Positions 25,971 to 34,156 are shown, numbered from the stretch's first letter. The stretch is DNA of 54,127 bases from Planctomycetota bacterium (GCA_018970165.1 JAGWWZ010000004.1:1-54127); one strand, 5' to 3'. Program-made: numbers and translations. Notes: a model not told the origin generated them from the sequence alone.

Positions 25971-27047
25971 GTGAAGTTTGAACAGCTAGCCCAACAAACC
26001 GGCGAATGGATGCGAGGCAACGGCCCCGAATCGGACATCGTCATGAGCAGTCGAGTTCGCTTGGCCAGAAACCTTGCGGACTTTCCGTTCATCCGTAAAT
26101 GCACGCCCCAAGACCGCTCCGCCATCGCAGCTAACGTCCGAAAAGCATTCGAAGCCCTTCCGCTCGGAGAAGAGACCGAATACGTCGATGTTGCAAAACT
26201 CGGTGACCTCGATCGCCAGTTTCTGATGGAACGGCAATTGATCAGCCACGAACTCAGCGAAGCCGAAGGTGCGCGCGCAGTGGTCCTCGACCCCCAGGAA
26301 CGATTCAGTGTCATGGTTAACGAAGAGGACCATCTTCGGCTGCAAGTCATGCAAAGTGGTCTCGACTTGAAGGCCGCTTGGAAGCGAATGAATGATCTCG
26401 ACGATATCCTCGAGAGCAAACTTACCTACGCCTTCACAAGACAACTAGGCTACCTCACCGCTTGCCCCACCAATGTCGGTACCGGCCTGCGCATCAGCGT
26501 GATGCTCCATCTGCCTGCACTCGTAGCTACCAAGCAAATCGATAAAGTGTTCCGCGCATTCACCAAGATCAATGTGGCCGTACGAGGACTGTTCGGCGAG
26601 GGGTCCCAGTTCATGGGTGATTTGTATCAAGTCAGCAACCAAATGACTCTCGGCAAGAGCGAAGAACAAATCCTCGAACGAGTCAGCGAAGTCATCTCGC
26701 GATTGATCGAATACGAACGAAAAGCTCGTGAATTTCTCGTGGAGGAAAGCCGCGACGATCTGCACGATCATGTCAGTCGAGCCCTCGGCATTCTGTGTAC
26801 GGCAAAAAAGATCAGCAGCGAAGAGACCATGCATTACCTAAGCAAGGTCCGCATGGGAGTAAACATGGGACTGCTCGAGTCGATCCCTATTCCCACCGTC
26901 AATAAACTCTTCATCCAAACTCAACCCGCACATCTGCAGAAACTGTGCGGGCACAAATTAGATGTCAACGCCCGGAATACCGAGCGGGCCAACTATCTCC
27001 ATCAGCACTTGACCGACAAGGACAAGAGCGACCCGAAAAGGAATTGA
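25971..27047 (+). CDS. mcsB: McsB, protein-arginine kinase
   Basis: McsB phosphorylates arginine residues on proteins, marking them for ClpC/ClpP in Firmicutes. The 358-residue product starts at a GTG (25971) and belongs to the phosphagen (guanido) kinase fold. ATP-binding arginines lie in SSRVRLARN (26-34), the catalytic loop has NEEDHLR (about 118-124), and the signature CPTNVGTG (165-172) contains the reactive C165. The pair mcsA-mcsB is complete. Its 3' end overlaps the convergent recombinase fragment by 46 bases. Confidence 0.92.
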   Translation: MKFEQLAQQTGEWMRGNGPESDIVMSSRVRLARNLADFPFIRKCTPQDRSAIAANVRKAFEALPLGEETEYVDVAKLGDLDRQFLMERQLISHELSEAEGARAVVLDPQERFSVMVNEEDHLRLQVMQSGLDLKAAWKRMNDLDDILESKLTYAFTRQLGYLTACPTNVGTGLRISVMLHLPALVATKQIDKVFRAFTKINVAVRGLFGEGSQFMGDLYQVSNQMTLGKSEEQILERVSEVISRLIEYERKAREFLVEESRDDLHDHVSRALGILCTAKKISSEETMHYLSKVRMGVNMGLLESIPIPTVNKLFIQTQPAHLQKLCGHKLDVNARNTERANYLHQHLTDKDKSDPKRN

Positions 27048-28045
27048 CCGGTCTCGCGTCGCGGTTGCCAATGAGTTGCTAGTTCATCCCCTCTAGGATC
27101 GCGTGTGAAACCGTTCTTATACGCAGTTTCTAGGTCGGCGAATAAATAGACGGTCGCTTGCTTGGCGTCGGGTTCGATCTCGATACGGTCGACGAATGCT
27201 TCGACTAGCTGGCGGTCTTGTAGCGTTGGGTTGGCTTTGCAAACGTATTCGTCGATGCGTCCGAATCGTTCTATTGCCCATCGCCGTAGTTCATCTGCCG
27301 AAGGGATCGCGATTGCTTTCTTGGCTACTGCGCTCGCCTGCGATTCCAATGCATCGCGCTTGGCTTTGAGATCGGCGAGCGTCGTTTTCAATTCGTCCAA
27401 GCCATCGAATGTCGGATCGGACAACATGCCTATCATCGCTTTGATCTTGCGATTCAGCAGCGCGACTTCGTTGGCCACATCTTTGGTCGGCTTGGCTGCC
27501 TGCGTTGGCTTCCGAATGCTTTGGATGAATGCTTCGATGGCCGACCGCACTTCTTTGTGCTTGCCGACTATGGTTTGCTTGATGGCGTCTACGACGAATG
27601 CCTCGAGCGTAGGAGCCGACACTTGATAGAAGCCGCATGTCGATTTGCCATAGCGATGGTAACCACAGCATCGATAGCCTCGGTTGCCATCGCCTTCCGG
27701 TCCTGCGTGTCGTCGGTCGCGAGCTATCGTGAATGAACAACCGCATCGTTTGCATACCATGAGACTCGATAGCAGCGATCTATTCGTTGGCCGTGCTTTG
27801 CCACCAAGCGTAGCTCGCTTACGAGCTGCATCTTGGGCAGCGTTCCATGTTTCGACCGATACGAGCGGTTCGTGAACGCCCTCGCTGATAATCCAGTCGG
27901 CCTCTGCATTCTTCTTCCAACCGCGCTTCTGCCGAGGTCGCAGGCCACCGTTGCCATCCAAGCCAAAGAGAGATCCCATCGAATGCTTGTTCCAGCAGAT
28001 CGCACCTTTGTAGGTCGGATTCTTCATCAGCTTGCCGACGCGCGA
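27002..28045 (-). pseudogene. Large serine recombinase, C-terminal fragment (catalytic domain lost)
   Basis: The fragment contains the recombinase domain (GKLMKNPTYKGAICWNK, GVHEPLVSVETWNAAQ), a zinc ribbon (CKRCGC ... YRCCGYHRYGKSTCGF) and a coiled-coil segment (about VANEVALLNRKIKAM ... LADLKAKRDALES), as in phage and element large serine recombinases. The N-terminal resolvase domain with the catalytic Ser is missing: upstream of about 28045 the sequence belongs to a primase-like gene. The frame stays open to 28093 only by chance. The C-terminal end reads 46 bases into mcsB in the opposite direction. It cannot be catalytically active as it stands. Confidence 0.85.
27075..27088 (+). repeat. 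Candidate attachment-site direct repeat, left copy
   Basis: The sequence GTTGCTAGTTCATC occurs here, 27 bases after the mcsB stop, and again in the same orientation at 32302. It lies within the 3' part of the recombinase fragment. Chance 14-base repeats occur in a window this long, so the call depends on its position. Confidence 0.45.
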
Positions 28046-28352
28046 TGCCCCAGATGAACTCGCCTTGTTCGTCGAGGCAATCATCGAGGTCAATACCGGT
28101 GTAGGGATCGTCCTCTAAGAAGACATAGCCAATGCCAGCGTAGGATGTATTGCGTTTGAAAGCATCGAGCGCAATCGCGAAAGCCGTCCATGTATTCGGA
28201 TCGGACGAGTCGGCGTTCCAGCCCTTCACAGCGTTGAACGGCAGCTTGGTCGGCTTGGCATTCGGTCTTGGTATCGACTTCCAGCAAACCCATTGCGGTC
28301 GCTCCATGAGGCATCGAGGGATATTCTCAATCCGTACATCGCGTCTCTTCAT
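28046..28352 (-). pseudogene. Primase/helicase N-terminal fragment, truncated by deletion
   Basis: About 100 residues from the ATG at 28352 match the start of phage- and plasmid-type primases: RPQWVCWKSIPRPNAKPTKLP, DSSDPNTWTAF, YAGIGYVFLEDDPYTGIDLDDCLDEQG. After about residue 100 the sequence is out-of-frame recombinase DNA, so the gene is broken; the frame continues to 27819 only by chance. The start overlaps the preceding short gene. The junction lies near 28040-28060. Confidence 0.75.
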
Positions 28353-28497
28353 CGCTGGCCTCCTTTCGTTCGCGCTCGTATTCGTCGAGGAGCCATTGCG
28401 TTAGTGCATCGACTCGCTTCTCTTCGGCAATCGCTGGTTCAGCCGTAGCGACAACCGTGAAGGTATAAGTCCCTGTATTGGCTTCCGTATCCGGCAT
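28327..28497 (-). CDS. Small acidic protein, function unknown
   Basis: The 56-residue reading frame starts at the ATG at 28497, preceded by GGAG at suitable spacing. It contains EKRVDALTQWLLDEYERERKEASDEET, a charged helix. The 3' end overlaps the primase start by 26 bases, as is common in phage operons. An alternative in-frame ATG at 28527 is possible. No function is recognised. Confidence 0.5.
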   Translation of the reverse strand: MPDTEANTGTYTFTVVATAEPAIAEEKRVDALTQWLLDEYERERKEASDEETRCTD

Positions 28498-28595
28498 GGC
28501 TGCACTCCATCGGTTGGCAATAGGCATAAGAAAGGCCCGCTGGCAAGCCAACGAGCCATTGCGATAGACGTTTCGATTGATAGATGCAGAAGCGA

Positions 28596-29291
28596 CTACG
28601 CTTCGCCCTTGGCTTTGTATGCCGCTCGGAAGTCGCCGAGGGCACAGCCGTAATCGAAATAGACTCGCCACGATGCAGCGAGCTTGTGGGGCTCTGAATC
28701 GAGTCCGAAGAACTCAACCGTTGGCGTTTGCTTGCCCTGCAAGAATGCGACAACAATCGGCGCGTCGGCTGGCGAACCGAACAAGTACCACGACTTGGGA
28801 CTCGTGTACTTGAAGCGATGCGGATTACTGAGCCGCGGTTCGACTTCCAGATTCACGATTGCCTTCATCGCATTGCCAGTCGGTTGCGATTCCGCTAGTC
28901 GCTGGAGGTACTCGCTTTGCAATAACTGCTTGGCGAGCCACTGCATCTCTGGAGCGACGAGCAGCGTTCTCGGACGGATGTCGAGATCGCGATGTTCTTC
29001 GTCACGCTGCGCTAGCATCCGAGAAACGCCGTTGGCCAACGTTTCATAGCCAAGCTCGGTATCGACTCCATGCCCGACGATGCCTTTGAGCGATGCGTCG
29101 TGGTCGGCCAGGATTCCGATCTGCTCTGCCGATGCATCGATGCCCTTGAGATCAACGACGATTGGTCCCCAGCCCGATACCGACATCAGCCCGCCTGTAT
29201 AGGCCACGATGTTGACCGTTGGCACTTTCGATGCGGCGACGATCTCGACTTCGCTGGCAGCAAATAGAAGCGATTCGATAGCGACACTCAT
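28596..29291 (-). CDS. Probable prohead protease / major head protein remnant (in-frame fusion)
   Basis: The 231-residue product reads as two parts. Residues 1 to about 75 resemble the start of a phage prohead protease (PTVNIVAYTGGLM, ILADHDASLKGIVGHG). Residues about 95-231 resemble the C-terminal half of a Mu-type major head protein (LDIRPRTLLVAPE, WYLFGSPADAPIVVAFLQGK, FDYGCALGDFRAAYKAKGE). The join near residues 75-95 probably marks an in-frame internal deletion, leaving a protein too short for either function. Family calls are from memory of motifs. A strong GGAGGTG ribosome site (29299-29305) precedes the ATG, and the sigma-like gene ends one base upstream. Confidence 0.55.
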   Translation of the reverse strand: MSVAIESLLFAASEVEIVAASKVPTVNIVAYTGGLMSVSGWGPIVVDLKGIDASAEQIGILADHDASLKGIVGHGVDTELGYETLANGVSRMLAQRDEEHRDLDIRPRTLLVAPEMQWLAKQLLQSEYLQRLAESQPTGNAMKAIVNLEVEPRLSNPHRFKYTSPKSWYLFGSPADAPIVVAFLQGKQTPTVEFFGLDSEPHKLAASWRVYFDYGCALGDFRAAYKAKGEA

Positions 29292-29292
29292 T

Positions 29293-29811
29293 TCATTTCA
29301 CCTCCGCAAATGGATCGAAGCCGGCCGCTCGGAGTTTGCCTCGCAGCGACTTCAATCGATGACGAATCGTTCCTTCGGTGACACCCAACGAGCGAGCTAC
29401 TGCGCTGACGTTGGCGTCGTGTTCCATCATCAACAAACACATGCGTCGAATCTCATCGTCGACGATGTAGTCCATAAACGATGGCTGATCGAAATTTGGT
29501 TCTGCGACTCGATACCCTCTGCCTTGCAAGTCGGCATCGAACGCTGGCTCGTGTCCAAGCCGCTCTAGCGATGTCACATACTTCCAAACTTGCCGCTGGA
29601 CGACGACATACAATCGCGTCTTCACGCTGGCGTTCTTAGTCGGATCGAACTTGGGTGGGATATTAACGATCTGCAGCAAGACATGCTGCTTAACGTCAGC
29701 CAAGTCGATGTGCTTCGGGATCGCTTTCGATGCTACCTTCGCCGTGATGGCTTCGATGTAATCGATGAGATCGTCCGTTAACTCGATTGCTTTGGGGTTT
29801 GAAGATTCCAT
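29293..29811 (-). CDS. Sigma-70-like regulator of the island
   Basis: I take the ATG at 29811 as start: its A is the last base of the preceding gene's TGA (TGATG). The longer upstream frame is Arg/Ser-rich noise. The 172-residue product has a region-2-like part (IDLADVKQHVLLQI, FDPTKNASVKTRLYVVVQRQVWKYV). Near the C-terminus it has a helix-turn-helix like sigma region 4: MMEHDANVSAVARSLGVTEG then TIRHRLKSLRGKLRA. It most resembles a short phage or ECF-like sigma factor and probably controls genes of the element. Confidence 0.6.
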   Translation of the reverse strand: MESSNPKAIELTDDLIDYIEAITAKVASKAIPKHIDLADVKQHVLLQIVNIPPKFDPTKNASVKTRLYVVVQRQVWKYVTSLERLGHEPAFDADLQGRGYRVAEPNFDQPSFMDYIVDDEIRRMCLLMMEHDANVSAVARSLGVTEGTIRHRLKSLRGKLRAAGFDPFAEVK

Positions 29812-30326
29812 CACACCCCTTCGCCACGCTCGAGCCGCTCGCGAATGTCGTCGCAAAGAGTGAAAGTGATAACGGCTTCCCGATCGTCGCGAGGCGGAAC
29901 GCGATGCATAACGAATAGCTGATCGTCTACCCGCACTTGGATGCCGTACTTCGCAGTCTCGCGTTCTGCGGCGTCCTTCAAAGCTCGTAGAAAAGATGCG
30001 TAGCTGCATCCGAGGACGCGACACGCTTCGGCGTAGGGTACATAGAAGCCATGCTGTTCGAAGTAGTCGCAAACGGCATCGACATCGGCTCGCGTCCAGG
30101 CGTCTACATCCATTGGTTCAACCGTTTGCTGCTTGACCAGGAGTTCGAGGCTTTGCGATCGGCAGTCGTAGCCACGCGTCCGTACATGCCAAGCCGCCTT
30201 ATCCAACGACATCGGAAACGCCTCATCCCGCATATGCTCGGCAGCCGTTACAAACGCCCGATCCGCATGTTTGGGCGGCATCAACTTGAGTTCGACGTAC
30301 TCCTCGAAAGTCAGTCCAATTGCCAT
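29811..30326 (-). CDS. Island gene of unknown function, possible DNA-binding protein
   Basis: The start at the ATG 30326 follows AAGGAGA; the frame remains open 26 codons further. The 171-residue product begins MAIGLTFEEYVELKLMPPKH. It contains a stretch that could form a helix-turn-helix (YVPYAEACRVLGCSYASFLRAL, about residues 95-116) and a C-terminal strand-rich part. I recognise no family. It is first in the minus-strand run of the island and has a perfect palindrome upstream. Confidence 0.55.
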   Translation of the reverse strand: MAIGLTFEEYVELKLMPPKHADRAFVTAAEHMRDEAFPMSLDKAAWHVRTRGYDCRSQSLELLVKQQTVEPMDVDAWTRADVDAVCDYFEQHGFYVPYAEACRVLGCSYASFLRALKDAAERETAKYGIQVRVDDQLFVMHRVPPRDDREAVITFTLCDDIRERLERGEGV

Positions 30327-30683
30327 TCGCTTATCTCCTTGGTTTAGCTCGATTCCCTCGCGACAAGCAAAATTGCTTGTCCGAACGCTTATTGGCTCGT
30401 CCAAATTGAATTCGTAACGTAACGGCGAGAATTCTCAGAATCCGATGCGACTTGAAAAACTGGTCTCGGATAACTCGTATAAGCTGTTTACGAAATCCAC
30501 CCGTCGATCGATTTAAAATGAAGTGAAGAACGGGACCAATTAGAGAATTCGAACTTAGGAACCGAAGGCAATTGGCCCAATCATTACCTCTTAATCATCT
30601 TTACTTATCACTCGAAAACTACGACAATCCCCTCAAAAGGTCCATGGTAGTCCGCACCAGCCAACCCATTTGAAGGAGTGAGT
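30327..30683. other. Divergent intergenic region inside the island
   Basis: This 357-base region lies between two divergent gene sets of the island and must hold both promoters. Apart from the palindrome at 30362-30381, it is AT-rich around 30470-30620. I can assign no certain -35/-10 boxes. Confidence 0.5.
30362..30381. promoter_or_regulatory. Perfect inverted repeat, candidate operator
   Basis: GACAAGCAA and TTGCTTGTC form a 9-bp inverted repeat around two bases, 36 bases upstream of the ATG at 30326. Its place suggests a repressor site for the island's minus-strand operon. Confidence 0.45.
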
Positions 30684-31634
30684 ATGCCCATGACGTATCG
30701 ATTATTGTCTTGGAATTTCAGTAGTTGCGGGTGTTTTGCTCGCTCAAAGAAGATTGCACTTCCATCTTTGATGCTTGTTGCGGTCTTTGCCATGGTTGCC
30801 TTACTGTCAGTTGAACAATGTCGTGGGCAGGTTGTCATTCCTGGGGAAGACCCAGGTGGTGGTTCAAACAGCAATTTGACGTTCGAACTTGCGGTTTCAC
30901 CATCAGCAAGTGTCATTCTTGGAAATCTGATCAACTTACAGGTCATTAATTTGCAAAACTGCACGAATCCACATACGACCGCTTGGGGCCAAAAGTGCAG
31001 TGGTGCTGGCCCATTAGCGCTAGAGATTCGCGGGCCAGAATTTCAGCCTGATGACGCTAGAACCTTTTGCATGAAGAAAGCCGGGAGCATCCTTTTTCGA
31101 GCCCAGATTTCCGATAGTGCTAGCAAAACCGGCCAGGCCGAAAAAACTATCGAAGTTTTGCCGCCTGATAACATTCAGCCAACAAACTCCGTTGAATCCG
31201 AGAGCTCAGACGGGCCTCCGGTATTTCTTGTAACTCACAAATTTGGTGTTCGTAAAGGCAGTACGTTGATAGGCACATGCTATTCGAATTGCGTTTATGA
31301 AGAGATTCGTACTGGTTCAGATCTAAATGTCGCACCAACATTGGACGATCCAGATTTGACGAGTTGTCCTACGGTTGGAGCGGAAGGTACAGAATGGGGT
31401 TCACCAGCGTTCTACTTTGCTTCGCCATATATCACCGACGCGAAAACGATTTCGATGTCCTCGAACACATGGAATTCGATAGCAATTGGTGACTTCATTC
31501 CGGATCTCGAGTACAAGCAATGGGTTGGAATCAGGGTCGCAAAATGTGGTGGAGATGTCACCTTGTGGAGCACAGTTTTGCACTTCAAGGTGAAGAAAAC
31601 GGGTGCAAGCAAGATTACACATGTGTTGCAATGA
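30684..31634 (+). CDS. Secreted Cys-containing protein of unknown function
   Basis: The start at ATG 30684 is set by AAGGAG at 30673-30678; a GTG six bases upstream is in frame. The 316-residue product has a signal peptide (LPSLMLVAVFAMVALLSVEQCRGQ), then a Gly/Ser/Asn-rich stretch and a strand-rich mature part. Cys occurs in paired positions (NCTNPHTTAWGQKC, GTCYSNCVY, SCPTV, AKCGG), which suggests disulphides in an exported protein. The DNA is visibly AT-richer than neighbouring core genes. I recognise no domain. It is likely co-transcribed with the next gene, 36 bases away. Confidence 0.6.
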   Translation: MPMTYRLLSWNFSSCGCFARSKKIALPSLMLVAVFAMVALLSVEQCRGQVVIPGEDPGGGSNSNLTFELAVSPSASVILGNLINLQVINLQNCTNPHTTAWGQKCSGAGPLALEIRGPEFQPDDARTFCMKKAGSILFRAQISDSASKTGQAEKTIEVLPPDNIQPTNSVESESSDGPPVFLVTHKFGVRKGSTLIGTCYSNCVYEEIRTGSDLNVAPTLDDPDLTSCPTVGAEGTEWGSPAFYFASPYITDAKTISMSSNTWNSIAIGDFIPDLEYKQWVGIRVAKCGGDVTLWSTVLHFKVKKTGASKITHVLQ

Positions 31635-31670
31635 CAGCGATTTTCAAATTTTCAAATCAAGAGGGAAGTC

Positions 31671-32252
31671 ATGACTATTCGAGTTTGTGGTATGGTTTGT
31701 TTCTTCATTTCGTTGTTGCCATGCATCATTTACGGACAAGGCATTGACGTCAGTCAGGCAAAATCGGAGCCGACCATCGTCAAATTCGATGCTCCAATTC
31801 CTAAGAGCATGGTTTTAAAGGTTCAAAATCAAAACAAGTCAGATGTGTCCTTCGATAGAAGTGTACTTCGTGCAAAATCGGTAGTGACAGTGGAAATGAA
31901 CTTCCCAACCACAATCGTTTTTTCTGATGAATTATTGGCAGCGCCTTCGGCTGAAATTGTCGGGAATGCGTTAGTTCTAGCTACAACTGCATTTGAAAGA
32001 ATGTCGGAACAGGAAATGCTTGAGACGGAGCATATGCGGAATGTCGCAAGTAAGATTGGACTTCCGAAAGGTCTTGATGTTCGATTTGGGACCTTGCCGG
32101 CTAGGAATGACGGTAAACAGAGAATCAAAGTGAATACCACTGTCAAAAAGGGTAATCTGAGGCTGCTTCACATCAAACCGGAAATTTGGCGTTTAGAAGG
32201 CGAGTCATGGGTCCTGGAAGATAAAGGTGCGTTGGCGTCCATGTCTCTTTAG
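31671..32252 (+). CDS. Secreted protein of unknown function
   Basis: The 193-residue product has a short signal peptide (VCGMVCFFISLLPCIIYGQ) and starts at an ATG with GAGGGAAG upstream. The mature part is strand-rich, Lys/Glu/Val-rich and Cys-free, and ends LRLLHIKPEIWRLEGESWVLEDKG. Base composition is as AT-rich as the preceding gene, with which it forms a pair. No family is recognised. It ends 50 bases before the right candidate att repeat. Confidence 0.55.
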   Translation: MTIRVCGMVCFFISLLPCIIYGQGIDVSQAKSEPTIVKFDAPIPKSMVLKVQNQNKSDVSFDRSVLRAKSVVTVEMNFPTTIVFSDELLAAPSAEIVGNALVLATTAFERMSEQEMLETEHMRNVASKIGLPKGLDVRFGTLPARNDGKQRIKVNTTVKKGNLRLLHIKPEIWRLEGESWVLEDKGALASMSL

Positions 32253-32301
32253 TTGGTCACCATTTGTAACTGACAGCTTTCACACGGCTACCCGTCCTGT
32301 C

Positions 32302-32315
32302 GTTGCTAGTTCATC
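32302..32315 (+). repeat. Candidate attachment-site direct repeat, right copy
   Basis: This second exact copy of the 14-base repeat includes the TAG stop codon of yqgE on the opposite strand and its last codons. Integration into a gene 3' end that restores the coding sequence is common for integrating elements. Confidence 0.45.
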
Positions 32316-32932
32316 GACGGATTGGAGGGGAAATGGTCAACCCCTGGGAATGTGGAAATCACCGAGTTGGCCTCGAACCGGATCGCCGTCGGCCACATTT
32401 GGGACTCTTCAGCAAATACGATTTGCGGAATCGCAGGAACCACATACCACTTGCCGTCAACGATTTCCTGCTCCAACTCGGACTTGCCCCACTCGGCGTG
32501 ACCGATAAACCAACGAAGATGTTCTGGAGCAGTCGTGGCCAGCTTCTGCAATGACTCGGCTTGGGCTGAAACATATACTCCTTGACTATTGCCGCCATCT
32601 GCCAATTGTGAATCGTTGTGGATCGCCACGATCGGTCCGTTCTCGGGACCTCCGAAATTGAAGTGTCCCACACAATCGTTCGCCTTAGACACCTCGCCCT
32701 GGAAAAGTGTTTTCCAAACCGGAGTCGGATCGATCGCCAACGGGCGATTGAGCATGATTCCCACGGTCCCCTTTTCTGTATGCTCAACAATCAGGCAAAC
32801 CCCCTTGCTGAACATCGGGTTGTCTACATCGACACGCGCAGCAAGTAGGCAACCGGCGAGCGATACTCGCTCGCTTTGCGATTCCTCATTCCCAGAGGAT
32901 GAATCGTTTTTGCCAGTAGGAATGCGTTTCAT
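32306..32932 (-). CDS. YqgE/AlgH family protein
   Basis: The 208-residue product starts at ATG 32932 (MKRIPTGKND); a longer frame to 33022 is unlikely. It has the UPF0301 pattern: LAGCLLAARVDVDNPMFSKGVCLIVEHTEKGTVGIMLNRPL, then FNFGGPENGPIVAIH and RWFIGHAEWGKSELEQEI. AlgH/YqgE proteins are widespread; their molecular function is still unclear, though Pseudomonas AlgH was tied to alginate regulation. The stop codon lies in the right candidate att repeat. Confidence 0.92.
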   Translation of the reverse strand: MKRIPTGKNDSSSGNEESQSERVSLAGCLLAARVDVDNPMFSKGVCLIVEHTEKGTVGIMLNRPLAIDPTPVWKTLFQGEVSKANDCVGHFNFGGPENGPIVAIHNDSQLADGGNSQGVYVSAQAESLQKLATTAPEHLRWFIGHAEWGKSELEQEIVDGKWYVVPAIPQIVFAEESQMWPTAIRFEANSVISTFPGVDHFPSNPSMN

Positions 32933-33322
32933 AGCCTTAGGTTGAATTGGAGTAGGGACCTCGCGTCCAATTTGACACCCGCAAACACGAGCTACTTGTT
33001 GACAATGCAATTTCAATGCCAAAAGTCTGCCGCTTCGATGCCGACAGCCTACAAGGTTAGGACAATCCTGCTCCAGGCAGGGTTCGTTCCTTACCAGTTA
33101 TGGCTACGTGGGGCCGGTAGTGACGCACGGGACGGTTAATCCGTTCTGAGAGGAAGATGTTTCGGAATCGAACCGGTTCGATGTCAAGTCGGCTTCTTCT
33201 TTGTCCGAGTAGACCACGATGGTATGAGACCCCGATGGTGGCGGGTACACCGGGTCATGCATCAGGACTGGAGCCCGCAACAAGCACATGGAAGTGCGGA
33301 TCATTCATCCGAAAGAACTTCC
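32933..33322. other. Divergent intergenic region
   Basis: This 390-base region lies between divergent yqgE and the gene at 33323. It has no convincing gene. It contains a perfect 16-base palindrome (33167-33182) that could be an operator, though one such palindrome is expected by chance in a window of this size. Confidence 0.5.
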
Positions 33323-34156
33323 ATGCTCTCCTCCCTATTTCAGAAGCCACTGGGCGCCATCACCGTACTCGGAACTGCCATCGGTGGCCCGTACGCTTTG
33401 TTCGAAACCGAACTCGGGACGGCCGCGCGAAGTGCGATCCAAGGCATGCTGACTTCGGCTCCTGCCGGTCAAACCGAGATTCCTGCTTCCGGTGGTTCCG
33501 TTCCGGGTGGCGTTCCCCCCCTGCCTCACGGGATGCTGATACCACAGAATCCACAGTTTGTATCGGCGAGTTCTCCACAATCTTCCGCGCCCCCGGTCTC
33601 GGGGAACAACTCGGGCACGATTTCCAGCGGAGCAGTCCCTCCCTGGACTCCTCCACCCGTTTATGATCTGCGCGAGGTGATCCGATTCGACATGCACCCG
33701 ATGGCGTTGCCACAACGATTCGGGCAGGTGACAACCCTCACCGGCTATCCGCAGTTCGAAGCCTACCGCGTCCCGCTCACTACCGGAACGGGACCGACCG
33801 ATCTGGTAGGGACGCTGACCTATTGCTTTGATGCCAACAAAGCTGTGCAACGCATTCAGTTCCTGGGAACAACAGGGGATCCATCCATGATCTCCGGCAT
33901 GATGGTTCATTTCTATGGATTGAGACCGGAAGCGAGTCTCGGCGGGCAACTGTTCACGACACGCTGGAACAATCGCATCACCAGCCTGTTGCAGGTTCGT
34001 CCCGCCGATGTGATGACTGCCCAATCCCCCAGTGGCAACTACCACATCTTCCTGGAACTGAACCAAGCGTCGACTTACTTCGGTCTCAGCGAAGAAGCTT
34101 ATCGCATGACCGGTATTGCACCGCCAACCAGCGGAAACTCGTTCTTCGGATTCTAA
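33323..34156 (+). CDS. Exported or anchored protein, planctomycete-type unknown family
   Basis: The start at ATG 33323 gives MLSSLFQKPLGAITVLGTAI, a single N-terminal hydrophobic segment, and 277 residues. An Ala/Pro/Ser/Gly-rich linker (about 40-115) leads to a compact domain with TLTGYPQFEAYRVPLTTGTGPTDLVGTLTYCFDANKAVQRIQFLG. It looks like a planctomycete-restricted family (I believe DUF6690, from memory). The function is unknown. Two further unknown genes follow on the same strand. Confidence 0.65.
   Translation: MLSSLFQKPLGAITVLGTAIGGPYALFETELGTAARSAIQGMLTSAPAGQTEIPASGGSVPGGVPPLPHGMLIPQNPQFVSASSPQSSAPPVSGNNSGTISSGAVPPWTPPPVYDLREVIRFDMHPMALPQRFGQVTTLTGYPQFEAYRVPLTTGTGPTDLVGTLTYCFDANKAVQRIQFLGTTGDPSMISGMMVHFYGLRPEASLGGQLFTTRWNNRITSLLQVRPADVMTAQSPSGNYHIFLELNQASTYFGLSEEAYRMTGIAPPTSGNSFFGF

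Larger units (their letters stand above)
27075..32315. mobile_element. Putative decayed integrated element (phage-like island)
   Basis: Between the 3' ends of the housekeeping genes mcsB and yqgE lies a block with a serine recombinase fragment, a primase fragment, a phage head/protease-like remnant, a sigma-like regulator and unknown genes. AT-richer cargo follows. A 14-base direct repeat occurs at 27075-27088 and 32302-32315, the second copy spanning the yqgE stop codon. This fits integration into the 3' end of yqgE with later internal deletions. The boundaries are inferred. Confidence 0.55.

Noticed and set aside
27075-32315. Treating the 14-base repeat as proof of attachment sites
   Set aside because: A few chance 14-base repeats are expected in 54 kb; only their position at both island edges makes them candidates, so the confidence was kept low.
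33167-33182. Perfect 16-base palindrome as a specific operator
   Set aside because: About one such palindrome is expected by chance in a window of this size, and nothing else supports regulation there.
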